A stretch of DNA of 6,634 bases from Rubrobacter sp. (GTDB lineage Bacteria > Actinomycetota > Rubrobacteria > Rubrobacterales > Rubrobacteraceae), in the NCBI GenBank assembly GCA_016781775.1, contig JADDPR010000271.1:1-6634 (forward strand). Reading direction: 5' to 3'. This document shows positions 1 to 5,894 of this stretch, piece after piece; within the stretch, counting starts at the first letter, position 1; the number at the start of each line of letters is the position of its first letter. The translations under genes and the position numbers were made by a program. The notes beneath the pieces are model-generated. The model did no database searches. It worked only from the letters and a program-made list of their open reading frames with translations, and was not told the origin of the DNA.

Positions 1-203
1 GCCTCGCGCCGATGCCGGCCCCGGTGTCCTCCGCCGCGAGCGCGCCCGGGGCATGGTGCTCCCTTGCGTAGCCGCGCTGCCCACGGGAACGCGGCCTCGC
101 CGCCCGGGCTTCCCCTCGCGAAGTCCCGGAGGGATGGGCGCGAACGATGAGGATGGCGCGAGCCGGGGGCCGAGGAGGTCGGGTGGGGGCCGGGTCGTGG
201 TGC
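1..203. other. Unassigned GC-rich stretch upstream of the carboxylase operon
   Basis: I see no gene here that I can defend. A plus-strand frame entering from the left edge runs to a TAG at 69-71 and encodes an Ala/Pro/Ser-rich tail, which could be the end of an upstream gene. On the minus strand an ATG at 54-52 has a purine-rich AAGGGAG just upstream (58-64) and stays open to the window edge, so a divergent gene is equally possible. The minus strand has no stop codon across most of this stretch in any frame, as expected of such GC-rich DNA, so open frames mean little. Sequence left of the window is needed to decide. Confidence 0.4.
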
Positions 204-209
204 TAGAAT
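201..209 (+). promoter_or_regulatory. Extended -10 promoter of the carboxylase operon
   Basis: The sequence TGCTAGAAT contains an extended -10 TG motif followed by the hexamer TAGAAT at 204-209. No convincing -35 hexamer lies 16-18 bases upstream, which is usual for extended -10 promoters. Transcription would start about 7 bases after the hexamer, near 216-218, which coincides with the ATG at 218. The beta-subunit mRNA is therefore predicted to be leaderless or nearly so. Confidence 0.6.
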
Positions 210-217
210 CTTCGGCT

Positions 218-1792
218 ATGCAGGAAGAGAGGTTAGCGGAGAACACGACCGCAGGGAAGATCGAAGGGCTCTCGCGCCTCAGGGAAGAGGCGGCGCATCC
301 GGCCCCGGAGAGGACCGTTCAGCGGCAGAAGGAGAAGGGCAAGCTCACGGCCCGCGAGAGGGTCGAGAAGCTTCTGGACCCGGGCACGTTCGTCGAGCTC
401 GACCGGTACAGGGTACACCGCTCGCACAACTTCGGCCTCGCGGACAACAAGCCCTTGGGCGACGGGGTAATCGTCGGTTACGGGGAGGTTGCCGGGAGGA
501 AGGTCTGCGTCTTCAGCCAGGACTTCACGGTCTTCGGGGGGTCTTTAGGCGAGGTGTACGCGCAGAAGATCTGCAAGGTCATGGACCTCGCGATCTCCAC
601 CGGTTGCCCGATCATCGGGATAAACGATTCGGGCGGGGCGCGCATCCAGGAGGGGGTCGTCTCGCTCGCGGGGTACGCGGAGATCTTTCACCGCAACGTC
701 CTGGCGAGCGGGGTGGTGCCCCAGATCAGCGTGATCATGGGCCCCTGCGCGGGCGGCGCGGTCTACTCCCCGGCGATCACGGACTTCGTCTTCATGGTCG
801 AGGAGACGAGCCACATGTTCATCACCGGCCCCGACGTCATAAAGAGCGTCACCGGAGAAGACGTCTCCTTCGAGGACCTCGGCGGGGCCGCGACCCACAA
901 CACCAAGTCCGGCGTCGCCCACTTCTCCTCCCCCGACGAGGAGACGTGCCTCGAGGACGTCCGCTACCTCCTCTCGTTTCTCCCCGAGAACAACCTGGAG
1001 AGCGCTCCGCACTTCCCGCCCGCGGACTCGGCCGAGCGCATGGACGAGGACCTGGCGGCTCTCGTCCCCGACTCGACCAACCGCCCCTACGACATCCGCG
1101 GCGCCGTAACGGGCGTCGTGGACGACGGGGAGTTCTTCGAGGTGCAGGAGGGGTGGGCGCAGAACCTGGTGGTGGGCTTCGCGAGGCTCGACGGGCACGC
1201 GGTAGGCGTAGTCGGAAACCAGCCCGCGGTCCTCGCGGGGACGCTCGACATGGACGCGAGCGTCAAGGGGGCGCGGTTCGTGCGCTTCTGCGACGCGTTC
1301 AACATCCCCCTTCTCACGTTCGTCGACGTGCCGGGTTTCATGCCGGGGACGGACCAGGAGTGGGGCGGGATCATCCGCCACGGCGCCAAGCTCCTCTACG
1401 CATTCTCCGAGGCGACCGTCCCGAAGATGACCGTCATCACGAGGAAGGCATACGGCGGCGCCTACGACGTCATGAACTCCAAGCACATCGGGGCGGACGT
1501 CAACGTCGCGTGGCCGACCGGCGAGGTCGCCGTGATGGGGGCTCCGGCGGCCGTCGGCATAATCTTCCGGCGCCAGATCGCCGAGGCCGAAGACCCGGAG
1601 GCCAAGCGCGCCGAGCTTATCGCCGACTACGAGGAGCGCTTCAACAACCCGATGGTCGCCGCCGAGATGGGCTTCATCGACGATGTCATAGACCCGCGAG
1701 AGACCCGGCCGTACCTCATAAAGGCCCTCTCCATGATCCGCACCAAGCGCCCCGAGCGCCCCCCGCGCAAGCACGGAAACATCCCGCTTTGA
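218..1792 (+). CDS. pccB: Acyl-CoA (probably propionyl-CoA) carboxylase beta subunit, carboxyltransferase
   Basis: This 524-residue protein is the carboxyltransferase (CT) beta subunit of a biotin-dependent acyl-CoA carboxylase. It transfers CO2 from carboxybiotin to an acyl-CoA in the cytoplasm, usually as a beta hexamer. Both crotonase-fold CT halves are present. The two glycine-rich oxyanion-hole segments are GPCAGGAVYSPA (175-186) and GGAYDVM (413-419). The C-terminus KHGNIPL is typical of actinobacterial AccD5/PccB, and there is no zinc ribbon as in bacterial AccD. In this family the residue in the AY-x-VM position influences substrate choice; here it is Asp417, as in propionyl-CoA enzymes, so propionyl-CoA is the likelier substrate (family knowledge plus inference). 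I chose the ATG at 218 because the conserved N-terminal helix (KIEGLSRLREEA) follows it and a -10 element sits 8 bases upstream. The in-frame ATG at 53 would add 55 low-complexity residues. No Shine-Dalgarno sequence precedes 218, consistent with a leaderless start. The substrate remains uncertain. Confidence 0.95.
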   Translation: MQEERLAENTTAGKIEGLSRLREEAAHPAPERTVQRQKEKGKLTARERVEKLLDPGTFVELDRYRVHRSHNFGLADNKPLGDGVIVGYGEVAGRKVCVFSQDFTVFGGSLGEVYAQKICKVMDLAISTGCPIIGINDSGGARIQEGVVSLAGYAEIFHRNVLASGVVPQISVIMGPCAGGAVYSPAITDFVFMVEETSHMFITGPDVIKSVTGEDVSFEDLGGAATHNTKSGVAHFSSPDEETCLEDVRYLLSFLPENNLESAPHFPPADSAERMDEDLAALVPDSTNRPYDIRGAVTGVVDDGEFFEVQEGWAQNLVVGFARLDGHAVGVVGNQPAVLAGTLDMDASVKGARFVRFCDAFNIPLLTFVDVPGFMPGTDQEWGGIIRHGAKLLYAFSEATVPKMTVITRKAYGGAYDVMNSKHIGADVNVAWPTGEVAVMGAPAAVGIIFRRQIAEAEDPEAKRAELIADYEERFNNPMVAAEMGFIDDVIDPRETRPYLIKALSMIRTKRPERPPRKHGNIPL

Positions 1793-1810
1793 GCCAAGCG
1801 CTTTCCCATG

Positions 1811-1818
1811 AGAGGGAG
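1811..1818 (+). promoter_or_regulatory. Ribosome binding site that sets the membrane-protein start
   Basis: The purine run AGAGGGAG lies after the ATG at 1808 and just before ATG 1820 and GTG 1823. Counting from GAGG (1812-1815), the spacing is 4 bases to 1820 and 7 bases to 1823. This argues against the longer start at 1808, which has no such element upstream. Confidence 0.5.
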
Positions 1819-1819
1819 C

Positions 1820-2218
1820 ATGGTGAACCGTAGGAAGCAGAGAATCGTCAGCGTCGTGTTGGTCGCTACTCTGGTGCCGGCAATGGTCGCGTTCCTTGTT
1901 TACCTCTTCGCAACGGACTCTCCAGACGCCTTGCCCCTATTATTGAACATGGTCGGCCTCTTCGCGGGCGTCATCCTGGTGTACCTCGTGGATCGCGTCT
2001 TGCGGACGAGGTCGTCTGCGGCTCGTTGGATACGGGGTATAGTCCTGGCCGTCATGTGCGCCACAAGCTTCGCGGTACAGGCAGCGCTTTCGTTCGATGG
2101 CGCGCCCTCCGATGCTTTCGTGAAAGGGTTAGGGGCCGGTGCGGGGCTAACGGCGTTCTCCACGCTCCTGTTCGGGGTCCTGCTCCCGCCGGAGAGCCCG
2201 ACGGGGGAAGGCCGGTAG
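1820..2218 (+). CDS. Small four-helix membrane protein of unknown function
   Basis: I do not recognise this 132-residue protein. It starts with a basic N-terminus (VNRRKQR) and then has four hydrophobic stretches, each about 20 residues, at roughly residues 9-28, 38-58, 71-88 and 100-121 in this numbering. A basic loop (RVLRTRSSAARW) lies between helices 2 and 3. The positive-inside rule puts the N-terminus and that loop in the cytoplasm. The tail after helix 4 is short and polar. The start is uncertain: ATG 1820 is used here, but GTG 1823 has better ribosome-binding-site spacing and ATG 1808 would add four residues. It lies 27 bases after the CT-beta stop and 3 bases before the epsilon gene, so it is probably co-transcribed with the carboxylase. 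Hand-counted rows inside it are about 58-62% GC, lower than the genes further downstream. A membrane anchor or transport role for the complex would be speculation. Confidence 0.7.
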   Translation: MVNRRKQRIVSVVLVATLVPAMVAFLVYLFATDSPDALPLLLNMVGLFAGVILVYLVDRVLRTRSSAARWIRGIVLAVMCATSFAVQAALSFDGAPSDAFVKGLGAGAGLTAFSTLLFGVLLPPESPTGEGR

Positions 2219-2221
2219 AAG

Positions 2222-2446
2222 TTGAAGCCTGGGCTTCGGGTACTTTCGCCGGTGGACGCTAGCCCCGAAGAGGTTGCGGCAATAGTAGCGGCGCTGGAGG
2301 TCCTTCGCGGGAGCGAGACCGTGGGCGCCGAACTGCCGAGGCGGGACCGTTGGAGGCTCGCGGGGCTCTTGGGGCACGCGCCGCCGCGGGAGATGAAGCT
2401 GCCGGGTTCGTTGTGGTCGTACTCTAGTTGGGAAGGCATGGTCTAG
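2222..2446 (+). CDS. accE: Acyl-CoA carboxylase epsilon subunit
   Basis: This 74-residue protein matches the layout of the actinobacterial acyl-CoA carboxylase epsilon subunit (ACC_epsilon family). It has an N-terminal strand (LRVLSP, 5-10), a helix of the type P-E-E-x-A-A-I-V-A-A-L (15-25), a variable linker, then an Arg/Trp segment (RRDRW, 40-44) and a C-terminal aromatic end (LWSYSSW, 64-70). Family knowledge: epsilon is a small, poorly conserved, non-catalytic subunit that binds the alpha-beta complex and raises its activity. The context is decisive, because it sits directly before the alpha-subunit gene and two genes after beta. The start is a TTG 3 bases after the preceding TAG. No other upstream start is possible because that TAG is in the same frame. 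A weak AAGG (2208-2211) precedes it by 10 bases. Its TAG stop abuts the next GTG with no gap, so translation is probably coupled. Confidence 0.78.
   Translation: MKPGLRVLSPVDASPEEVAAIVAALEVLRGSETVGAELPRRDRWRLAGLLGHAPPREMKLPGSLWSYSSWEGMV
2431..2436 (+). promoter_or_regulatory. Ribosome binding site of the biotin carboxylase gene
   Basis: GGAAGG lies inside the end of the epsilon gene, 10 bases before the GTG at 2447. It supports the GTG start, which also gives the canonical biotin carboxylase N-terminus (MFGKVLVANRGEIAVR). Confidence 0.5.
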
Positions 2447-4207
2447 GTGTTCGGTAAGGTTCTGGTCGCCAACCGCGGAGAGATAGCCGTCCGGATAATC
2501 CGGGCGCTCAGGGAGATGGGGGTGGGGAGCGTGGCGGTCTACTCGGACGCGGACCGGGAGTCCCTGCACGCACGGCTCGCCGACGAGGCGTACCACGTGG
2601 GGCCCGCCCCCGCGACGGAGAGCTACCTCAACATGGAGAAGCTGATCGAGGTGGCCCGGAGTAGCGGGGCCGAGGCGGTGCATCCGGGGTACGGCTTCCT
2701 GGCGGAGAGCACGCCTTTTGCCAGGGCGGTCGAGGAGGCGGGCCTTGTCTGGATCGGACCGCACCCGGAGGCCATAGAGGCGATGGGCTCCAAGGTCGAG
2801 TCGAGGCGCATCATGCGGGACGCGGGCGTCCCGATGGTTCCGGGGACGGAAGGCCAGATCTCCTCGGCCGAGGATGTGCGGGCGTTCGGCGAGAAGTACG
2901 GATTCCCCGTCGCAGTGAAGGCGTCGGCGGGCGGCGGCGGCAAGGGCTTCGCCGTGGCCCAGGACGAGGACGGCGCCGAAGGGGCCTTCGAGCGCGCGAG
3001 CCGCGAGGGCGAGGCGTACTTCGGGGACGGCTCGGTCTACGTCGAGCGGTACCTCGCGGGACCCCGCCACGTCGAGATACAGGTCGTGCGCGACAAGCAC
3101 GGCAACGCCGTCCACCTCGGCGAGAGGGACTGCTCCATCCAGCGAAGGCATCAGAAGCTCCTGGAAGAATGCCCGAGCCCCGCCATAGACCCCGCGATGC
3201 GCGAGGAGATGGGCCGGGCGGCGGTCGGCGCCGCCGACGCCGTGGGCTACGACAGCGTCGGCACCGTGGAGTTTCTCGTGGAAGGCGACGAGTTCTTTTT
3301 TCTGGAGATGAACACGCGCGTGCAGGTCGAGCACCCCGTAACCGAGGAGGTGACCGGGGTAGACATCGTGCAGACGAGCATCCGCGTCGCCGCGGGCGAA
3401 GAGCTGCCCTTCACGCAGGACGACATCGCCTGGCGAGGACACGCCATAGAGGTACGCCTCAACGCCGAGGACGCCGCGAACAACTTCGTCCCCAGCCCCG
3501 GGACGGTTACGGTGTACGAGGAGCCGGGCGGGCCGGGGGTGCGGGTGGATTCGTCGTTGCGCGAGCCGGGGATCGTGCCAGAGTCGTACGACCCGCTCTT
3601 CGCCAAGCTGATCGTGCGCGGGTCGGACCGCCCCGACGCCCTCAGGCGCCTGAGGAGGGCGCTTTCGGAGTTCAGGGTCGAGGGGATCGCGACGACCCTG
3701 CCGTTCTTCGAGGCGATCCTGGACGACGAGGTCTTCGTCAAAGGCAACTACACAACCGGCTTCGTCGCCGAGAGGCTAGGCGGGCTGAAGATGCAGGCCC
3801 ACGCGAAGGGTGCTGCGGCCGACGGCGCTCCCGGCCCCGAAAAGACCGCGCGCGAGGTCGAGGTCGAAGTGAATGGCAAGCTGTTTCGGGTGAAGGTCTA
3901 CGGGGACGAGGCCGGCGCGGCCCCCGCAGGCTCTCCGGCGGTGGCCCCGGCGCGGCGCGGGAGGGGCGCGTCCGCGAAGCGGGCGACGGTCTCCGAGGGG
4001 ACGGTCGCGGCCCCCATGCAGGGCACCATAGTCAAGGTGCTCGTCGAGAAGGGTCAAGAGGTCTCCGTGGACGAGCCGGTCTGCCTTCTGGAGGCGATGA
4101 AGATGGAGAGCGAGATCCGGGCCCAAAAAGACGGCGTGGTCTCCGAGGTACTGGTCGAGGCCGGACAGGCGGTCCGCTCCGGTGACGCCCTGGTAGTCCT
4201 GGAGTAG
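2447..4207 (+). CDS. pccA: Acyl-CoA carboxylase alpha subunit: biotin carboxylase fused to biotin carrier
   Basis: This 586-residue protein carries both biotin carboxylase (BC) and biotin carboxyl carrier (BCCP) functions and uses ATP and bicarbonate to carboxylate its own biotin. The BC domain spans about 1-445, beginning with VLVANRGEIAVR (5-16). ATP-grasp elements are intact: Lys116, Lys158, the Gly-rich loop AGGGGKG (161-167), His208, HLGERDCSIQRRHQK (223-237), Glu275, the FLEMNTRVQVEHPV segment (285-298) with Glu287, Asn289, Arg291 and Glu295, and Arg337. These match the E. coli AccC catalytic positions with offsets of zero or one. A beta-strand pair (VEVEVNGKLFRVKVYGD, 471-487) and an Ala/Pro/Arg-rich linker (about 488-512) lead to the BCCP domain (about 515-586), whose EAMKM motif places biotin on Lys552. 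The length is usual for actinobacterial AccA/PccA chains. The large BT domain of animal PCC alpha is absent. This subunit type can be shared among several carboxylases, so the propionyl-CoA assignment rests on the beta subunit. Confidence 0.96.
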   Translation: MFGKVLVANRGEIAVRIIRALREMGVGSVAVYSDADRESLHARLADEAYHVGPAPATESYLNMEKLIEVARSSGAEAVHPGYGFLAESTPFARAVEEAGLVWIGPHPEAIEAMGSKVESRRIMRDAGVPMVPGTEGQISSAEDVRAFGEKYGFPVAVKASAGGGGKGFAVAQDEDGAEGAFERASREGEAYFGDGSVYVERYLAGPRHVEIQVVRDKHGNAVHLGERDCSIQRRHQKLLEECPSPAIDPAMREEMGRAAVGAADAVGYDSVGTVEFLVEGDEFFFLEMNTRVQVEHPVTEEVTGVDIVQTSIRVAAGEELPFTQDDIAWRGHAIEVRLNAEDAANNFVPSPGTVTVYEEPGGPGVRVDSSLREPGIVPESYDPLFAKLIVRGSDRPDALRRLRRALSEFRVEGIATTLPFFEAILDDEVFVKGNYTTGFVAERLGGLKMQAHAKGAAADGAPGPEKTAREVEVEVNGKLFRVKVYGDEAGAAPAGSPAVAPARRGRGASAKRATVSEGTVAAPMQGTIVKVLVEKGQEVSVDEPVCLLEAMKMESEIRAQKDGVVSEVLVEAGQAVRSGDALVVLE

Positions 4208-4220
4208 GGGCCCCCCCAGC

Positions 4221-5342
4221 ATGGCCGACCACGTGGCGGACTTCGAGTGGCGTGGCGAGGGCGAAGAGGCCGAAGTGGCCGTCTACGCCCCGGACGCCGC
4301 CACCGCGGAGCGCGCCCTCGAGCGCACCCTCCCCGCCGCACGGCTCCCCGGGATAATCCGCCCCGTCGAGGCCGCATCCTCGCAGGAGGGCTTCGGCCGT
4401 GTCACGGTCTCCGAGACGCACGCCTCACCGGACCTCTTCGCGGCCCCCCGCTACGGTCTGTTGATCGTCGCCGAGGTTCCGGTCGCCAACCTGGGGACGC
4501 CCGGCGAGCTGCCGCGCCTCCTTGCCCGCCGGCTCTCGGAGGTCTCCCTCCCCGAGGTCGGGGAATCCGGGGTCCGGGAGCTCTCGGAATCCGGGGCCGG
4601 CTGGGCCGCGGGGGAGGGGTTTATCGAGGAGGACGACCTCTCGTTCTTCCTGCCCGGCTCCGCGGCCCGCACCGGGGACCCGGACTCTTTGGGGAGGCGT
4701 GCCCTCGCCGCGGGTGCTAGGGACTGGACGCGGCCGGGGAGGATCGGCATCTTCGGGGTAGGGGAGATTCTGGACTCGGATGCGGCCGGGGAGGCGGGGT
4801 TGGAGGAGGGGGTTCTCGCCCTCGTCGTGGACGTGGGCGCCGAAGACCTCGGCCGCCTCGCCCTCGCCGGACACCGCGAGCGCATCGTCGCGAGGACGGT
4901 CCGCGGGGACTTCGGTTCCCCGGAGGGCTTGCCCACCGCCCCGGCGGACACCGAGGAGGCGGCGGATCTCCGGTCGGCGTCCGGTGGCGCGGCGGGATAC
5001 GCCGCCGGCCGCGCGGCCCTCGTCCTCTACGCGCTGCGCCGCTCCTTGAGGGACCTGACCCCCCTGCGCCTCCGGGCGGCGTGGCCCGGAGGCGGGTTGG
5101 AGGGGGAGGAAGGGGGGCGCCATTTGCACCGCGACGGCCTCGCGGCGGTGGGGGAGGGCGGAATCTTCGTCTCGGGGCTGCGCGTGGCGGCCGGCGGGGG
5201 TAGGATGTTCGGCAGCGCACCGCCCTTCGGGACGTCGGAGCAAGAGGGAAGGTGGCCCTGGGAAGAGGCGGGTTTGTGCGTTGGCGTGTCGGTCCTGGAG
5301 CCCCTTGGAGGGAGGTCGGAGGTCAGGCCGTGGACCTCTTGA
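4221..5342 (+). CDS. Divergent RtcB-like protein lacking the catalytic residues (putative pseudoenzyme)
   Basis: This 373-residue protein has no obvious enzyme motif, but its segments follow the RNA ligase RtcB in order (alignment from memory). VAVYAPDAATAERALER (19-35) and LPGII (42-46) match the RtcB start. EGFG (56-59) replaces the D-x-H-W-G-Y-G region. ASPDLFAAPRYG (68-79) replaces the segment with the metal-binding Cys. GWAAGEGFIEEDDL (127-140) and LPG (144-146) match its middle helix. GVGEIL (179-184) replaces GxGNHF. GLEEG (193-197) and DVGAEDLG (204-211) replace the HSGSRGLG region. An Ala-rich helix (254-278) follows. HRDG (303-306) replaces HRKG, and MFGSAPPFG (329-337) replaces the segment with the guanylated His. 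Nearly all metal and GMP ligands are therefore absent. Real RtcB joins RNA ends using GTP and Mn2+; this copy should not. It starts 13 bases after the alpha-subunit stop without a clear ribosome binding site. Sampled rows are 75-80% GC. The gene is solid; the family assignment is inference. Confidence 0.6.
   Translation: MADHVADFEWRGEGEEAEVAVYAPDAATAERALERTLPAARLPGIIRPVEAASSQEGFGRVTVSETHASPDLFAAPRYGLLIVAEVPVANLGTPGELPRLLARRLSEVSLPEVGESGVRELSESGAGWAAGEGFIEEDDLSFFLPGSAARTGDPDSLGRRALAAGARDWTRPGRIGIFGVGEILDSDAAGEAGLEEGVLALVVDVGAEDLGRLALAGHRERIVARTVRGDFGSPEGLPTAPADTEEAADLRSASGGAAGYAAGRAALVLYALRRSLRDLTPLRLRAAWPGGGLEGEEGGRHLHRDGLAAVGEGGIFVSGLRVAAGGGRMFGSAPPFGTSEQEGRWPWEEAGLCVGVSVLEPLGGRSEVRPWTS
5318..5322 (+). 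promoter_or_regulatory. Ribosome binding site deciding the start of the 83-residue gene
   Basis: GGAGG lies 7 bases before the GTG at 5330, an ideal distance. It is 19 bases from the alternative ATG at 5342, which is too far. It lies inside the coding region of the preceding gene. Confidence 0.6.
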
Positions 5343-5581
5343 TGGTACGCGAACGGTCCAGCGGTCGATTCGTCTACGTTGAGACGCTCGAGCGGAGGCG
5401 TGGGGAGACCCCGTGGGAGTACGTCCGTCGCAGCGTCCGGCGGGAGGCCCAGATCCGGGCCTCGTTCGCCGACGAGACGTCGGAGGTGATCGTCGGTTGG
5501 GGCATGGGCTCGGTCGAGGAGTTCCTCAAGGCCTACCCCGAGTACGGGCCGCGCGACGAGCCCGCCGCCGAGAGCGGTTAA
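5330..5581 (+). CDS. Small hypothetical protein, translationally coupled to the RtcB-like gene
   Basis: I do not recognise this 83-residue protein. It is soluble and charged, with no signal peptide or membrane segment. It begins with a probable beta hairpin (LLMVRERSSGRFVYVETLERR, residues 3-23), followed by a basic helix (PWEYVRRSVRREAQIRASF, about 28-46), an aromatic-glycine turn (VIVGWGMG, 53-60) and an acidic helix ending in FLKAYPEYGP (65-74). The GTG at 5330 is chosen because of the GGAGG 7 bases upstream. It overlaps the RtcB-like gene by 13 bases. The ATG at 5342 (TGATG overlap with the previous stop) is the alternative, and the in-frame GTG at 5252 would force a 91-base overlap without need. 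The tight overlap suggests that its product is made together with the RtcB-like protein. It does not resemble archease, the usual RtcB partner. Confidence 0.6.
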   Translation: MDLLMVRERSSGRFVYVETLERRRGETPWEYVRRSVRREAQIRASFADETSEVIVGWGMGSVEEFLKAYPEYGPRDEPAAESG

Positions 5582-5654
5582 ACCGAAGAAGGCGCCCCGA
5601 CCGACGAGATAGCGCAGCCCGTAGCGACACCTTCCGGCTCGTCCCAGGAGGGCC

Positions 5655-5894
5655 TTGACCCTGAACGCTGCAGTACAAGGCTACTCACCGTGGCCTTGGG
5701 AAGGCCTGCGTGCCTGCTCGCCAGGCGGGATGTTCGCCTATGCGATAGTCGCAACCGTGGTGGTCATTCTAGCCGCCGTGCGTCTCGGCCGGTGCCTTGC
5801 CGAAGGGCTCCAGAACGACGAAAGAAGGGGCCGGCGCCTCTCTTCAGGCGCCGGCCCCCTGGGGATCTTTTGGGTGAGTCTCTGCCTCACTTGA
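5655..5894 (+). CDS. Doubtful small single-helix membrane ORF running through a terminator
   Basis: This open frame encodes at most 79 residues from a TTG at 5655, or 54 residues from the ATG at 5730. After that ATG there is one strong hydrophobic stretch (FAYAIVATVVVILAAV) followed by Arg-rich sequence, which looks like a small inner-membrane protein. Against it, AGGAGG (5646-5651) is only 3 bases from the TTG, the ATG has no usable ribosome binding site, the frame runs across a perfect 13-bp hairpin at 5827-5858, and its end overlaps the convergent gene. The region 5582-5826 otherwise holds nothing I can identify. A degraded gene or a chance frame is as likely as a real protein. Confidence 0.22.
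   Translation: MTLNAAVQGYSPWPWEGLRACSPGGMFAYAIVATVVVILAAVRLGRCLAEGLQNDERRGRRLSSGAGPLGIFWVSLCLT
5827..5858. terminator. Rho-independent terminator between convergent units
   Basis: GGGGCCGGCGCCT (5827-5839) and AGGCGCCGGCCCC (5846-5858) form a perfect 13-bp stem with a 6-base loop (CTCTTC). On the minus strand the stem is followed by TTCTTTCGTCGTT, a fair U-tract, and lies 28 bases beyond the BFN stop, so it should end that gene's transcript. On the plus strand the first T-run (CTTTT, about 5867-5871) comes some 9 bases after the stem, so it is a weaker terminator for the carboxylase operon. Confidence 0.85.

Noticed and set aside
1..54. Divergent gene starting at ATG 54 on the minus strand
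   Set aside because: There is an AAGGGAG upstream, but only 18 low-complexity codons are visible, too few to call.
53..217. N-terminal extension of the CT-beta subunit from ATG 53
   Set aside because: It adds 55 Arg/Gly/Pro-rich residues unlike the family, and the -10 element lies inside it.
545..1774. Long minus-strand open frame (409 codons) opposite the CT-beta gene
   Set aside because: It is a mirror of the real gene in GC-rich DNA; the product is Asp/Arg/Val-rich with no family signature.
604..1833. Long plus-strand frame in another register of the CT-beta gene
   Set aside because: The product is an Arg/Gly/Pro-rich shadow; the overlapping frame holds all the CT motifs.
2147..3442. 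Minus-strand frame of 431 codons opposite the epsilon and alpha genes
   Set aside because: It spans two well-supported plus-strand genes and has no recognisable domain.
4562..4596. Direct repeat GGAATCCGGGG at 4562-4572 and 4586-4596
   Set aside because: It encodes a short repeated Glu-Ser-Gly stretch in the RtcB-like protein; two 11-base copies do not indicate a mobile or CRISPR element.
5252..5329. Longer start for the 83-residue gene at GTG 5252
   Set aside because: It needs a 91-base overlap and the extra residues look like a shadow of the preceding gene; GGAGG points to 5330.
5413..5658. Overlapping 81-codon plus-strand frame
   Set aside because: Arg/Pro/Gly-rich shadow of the 83-residue gene with no start signal.
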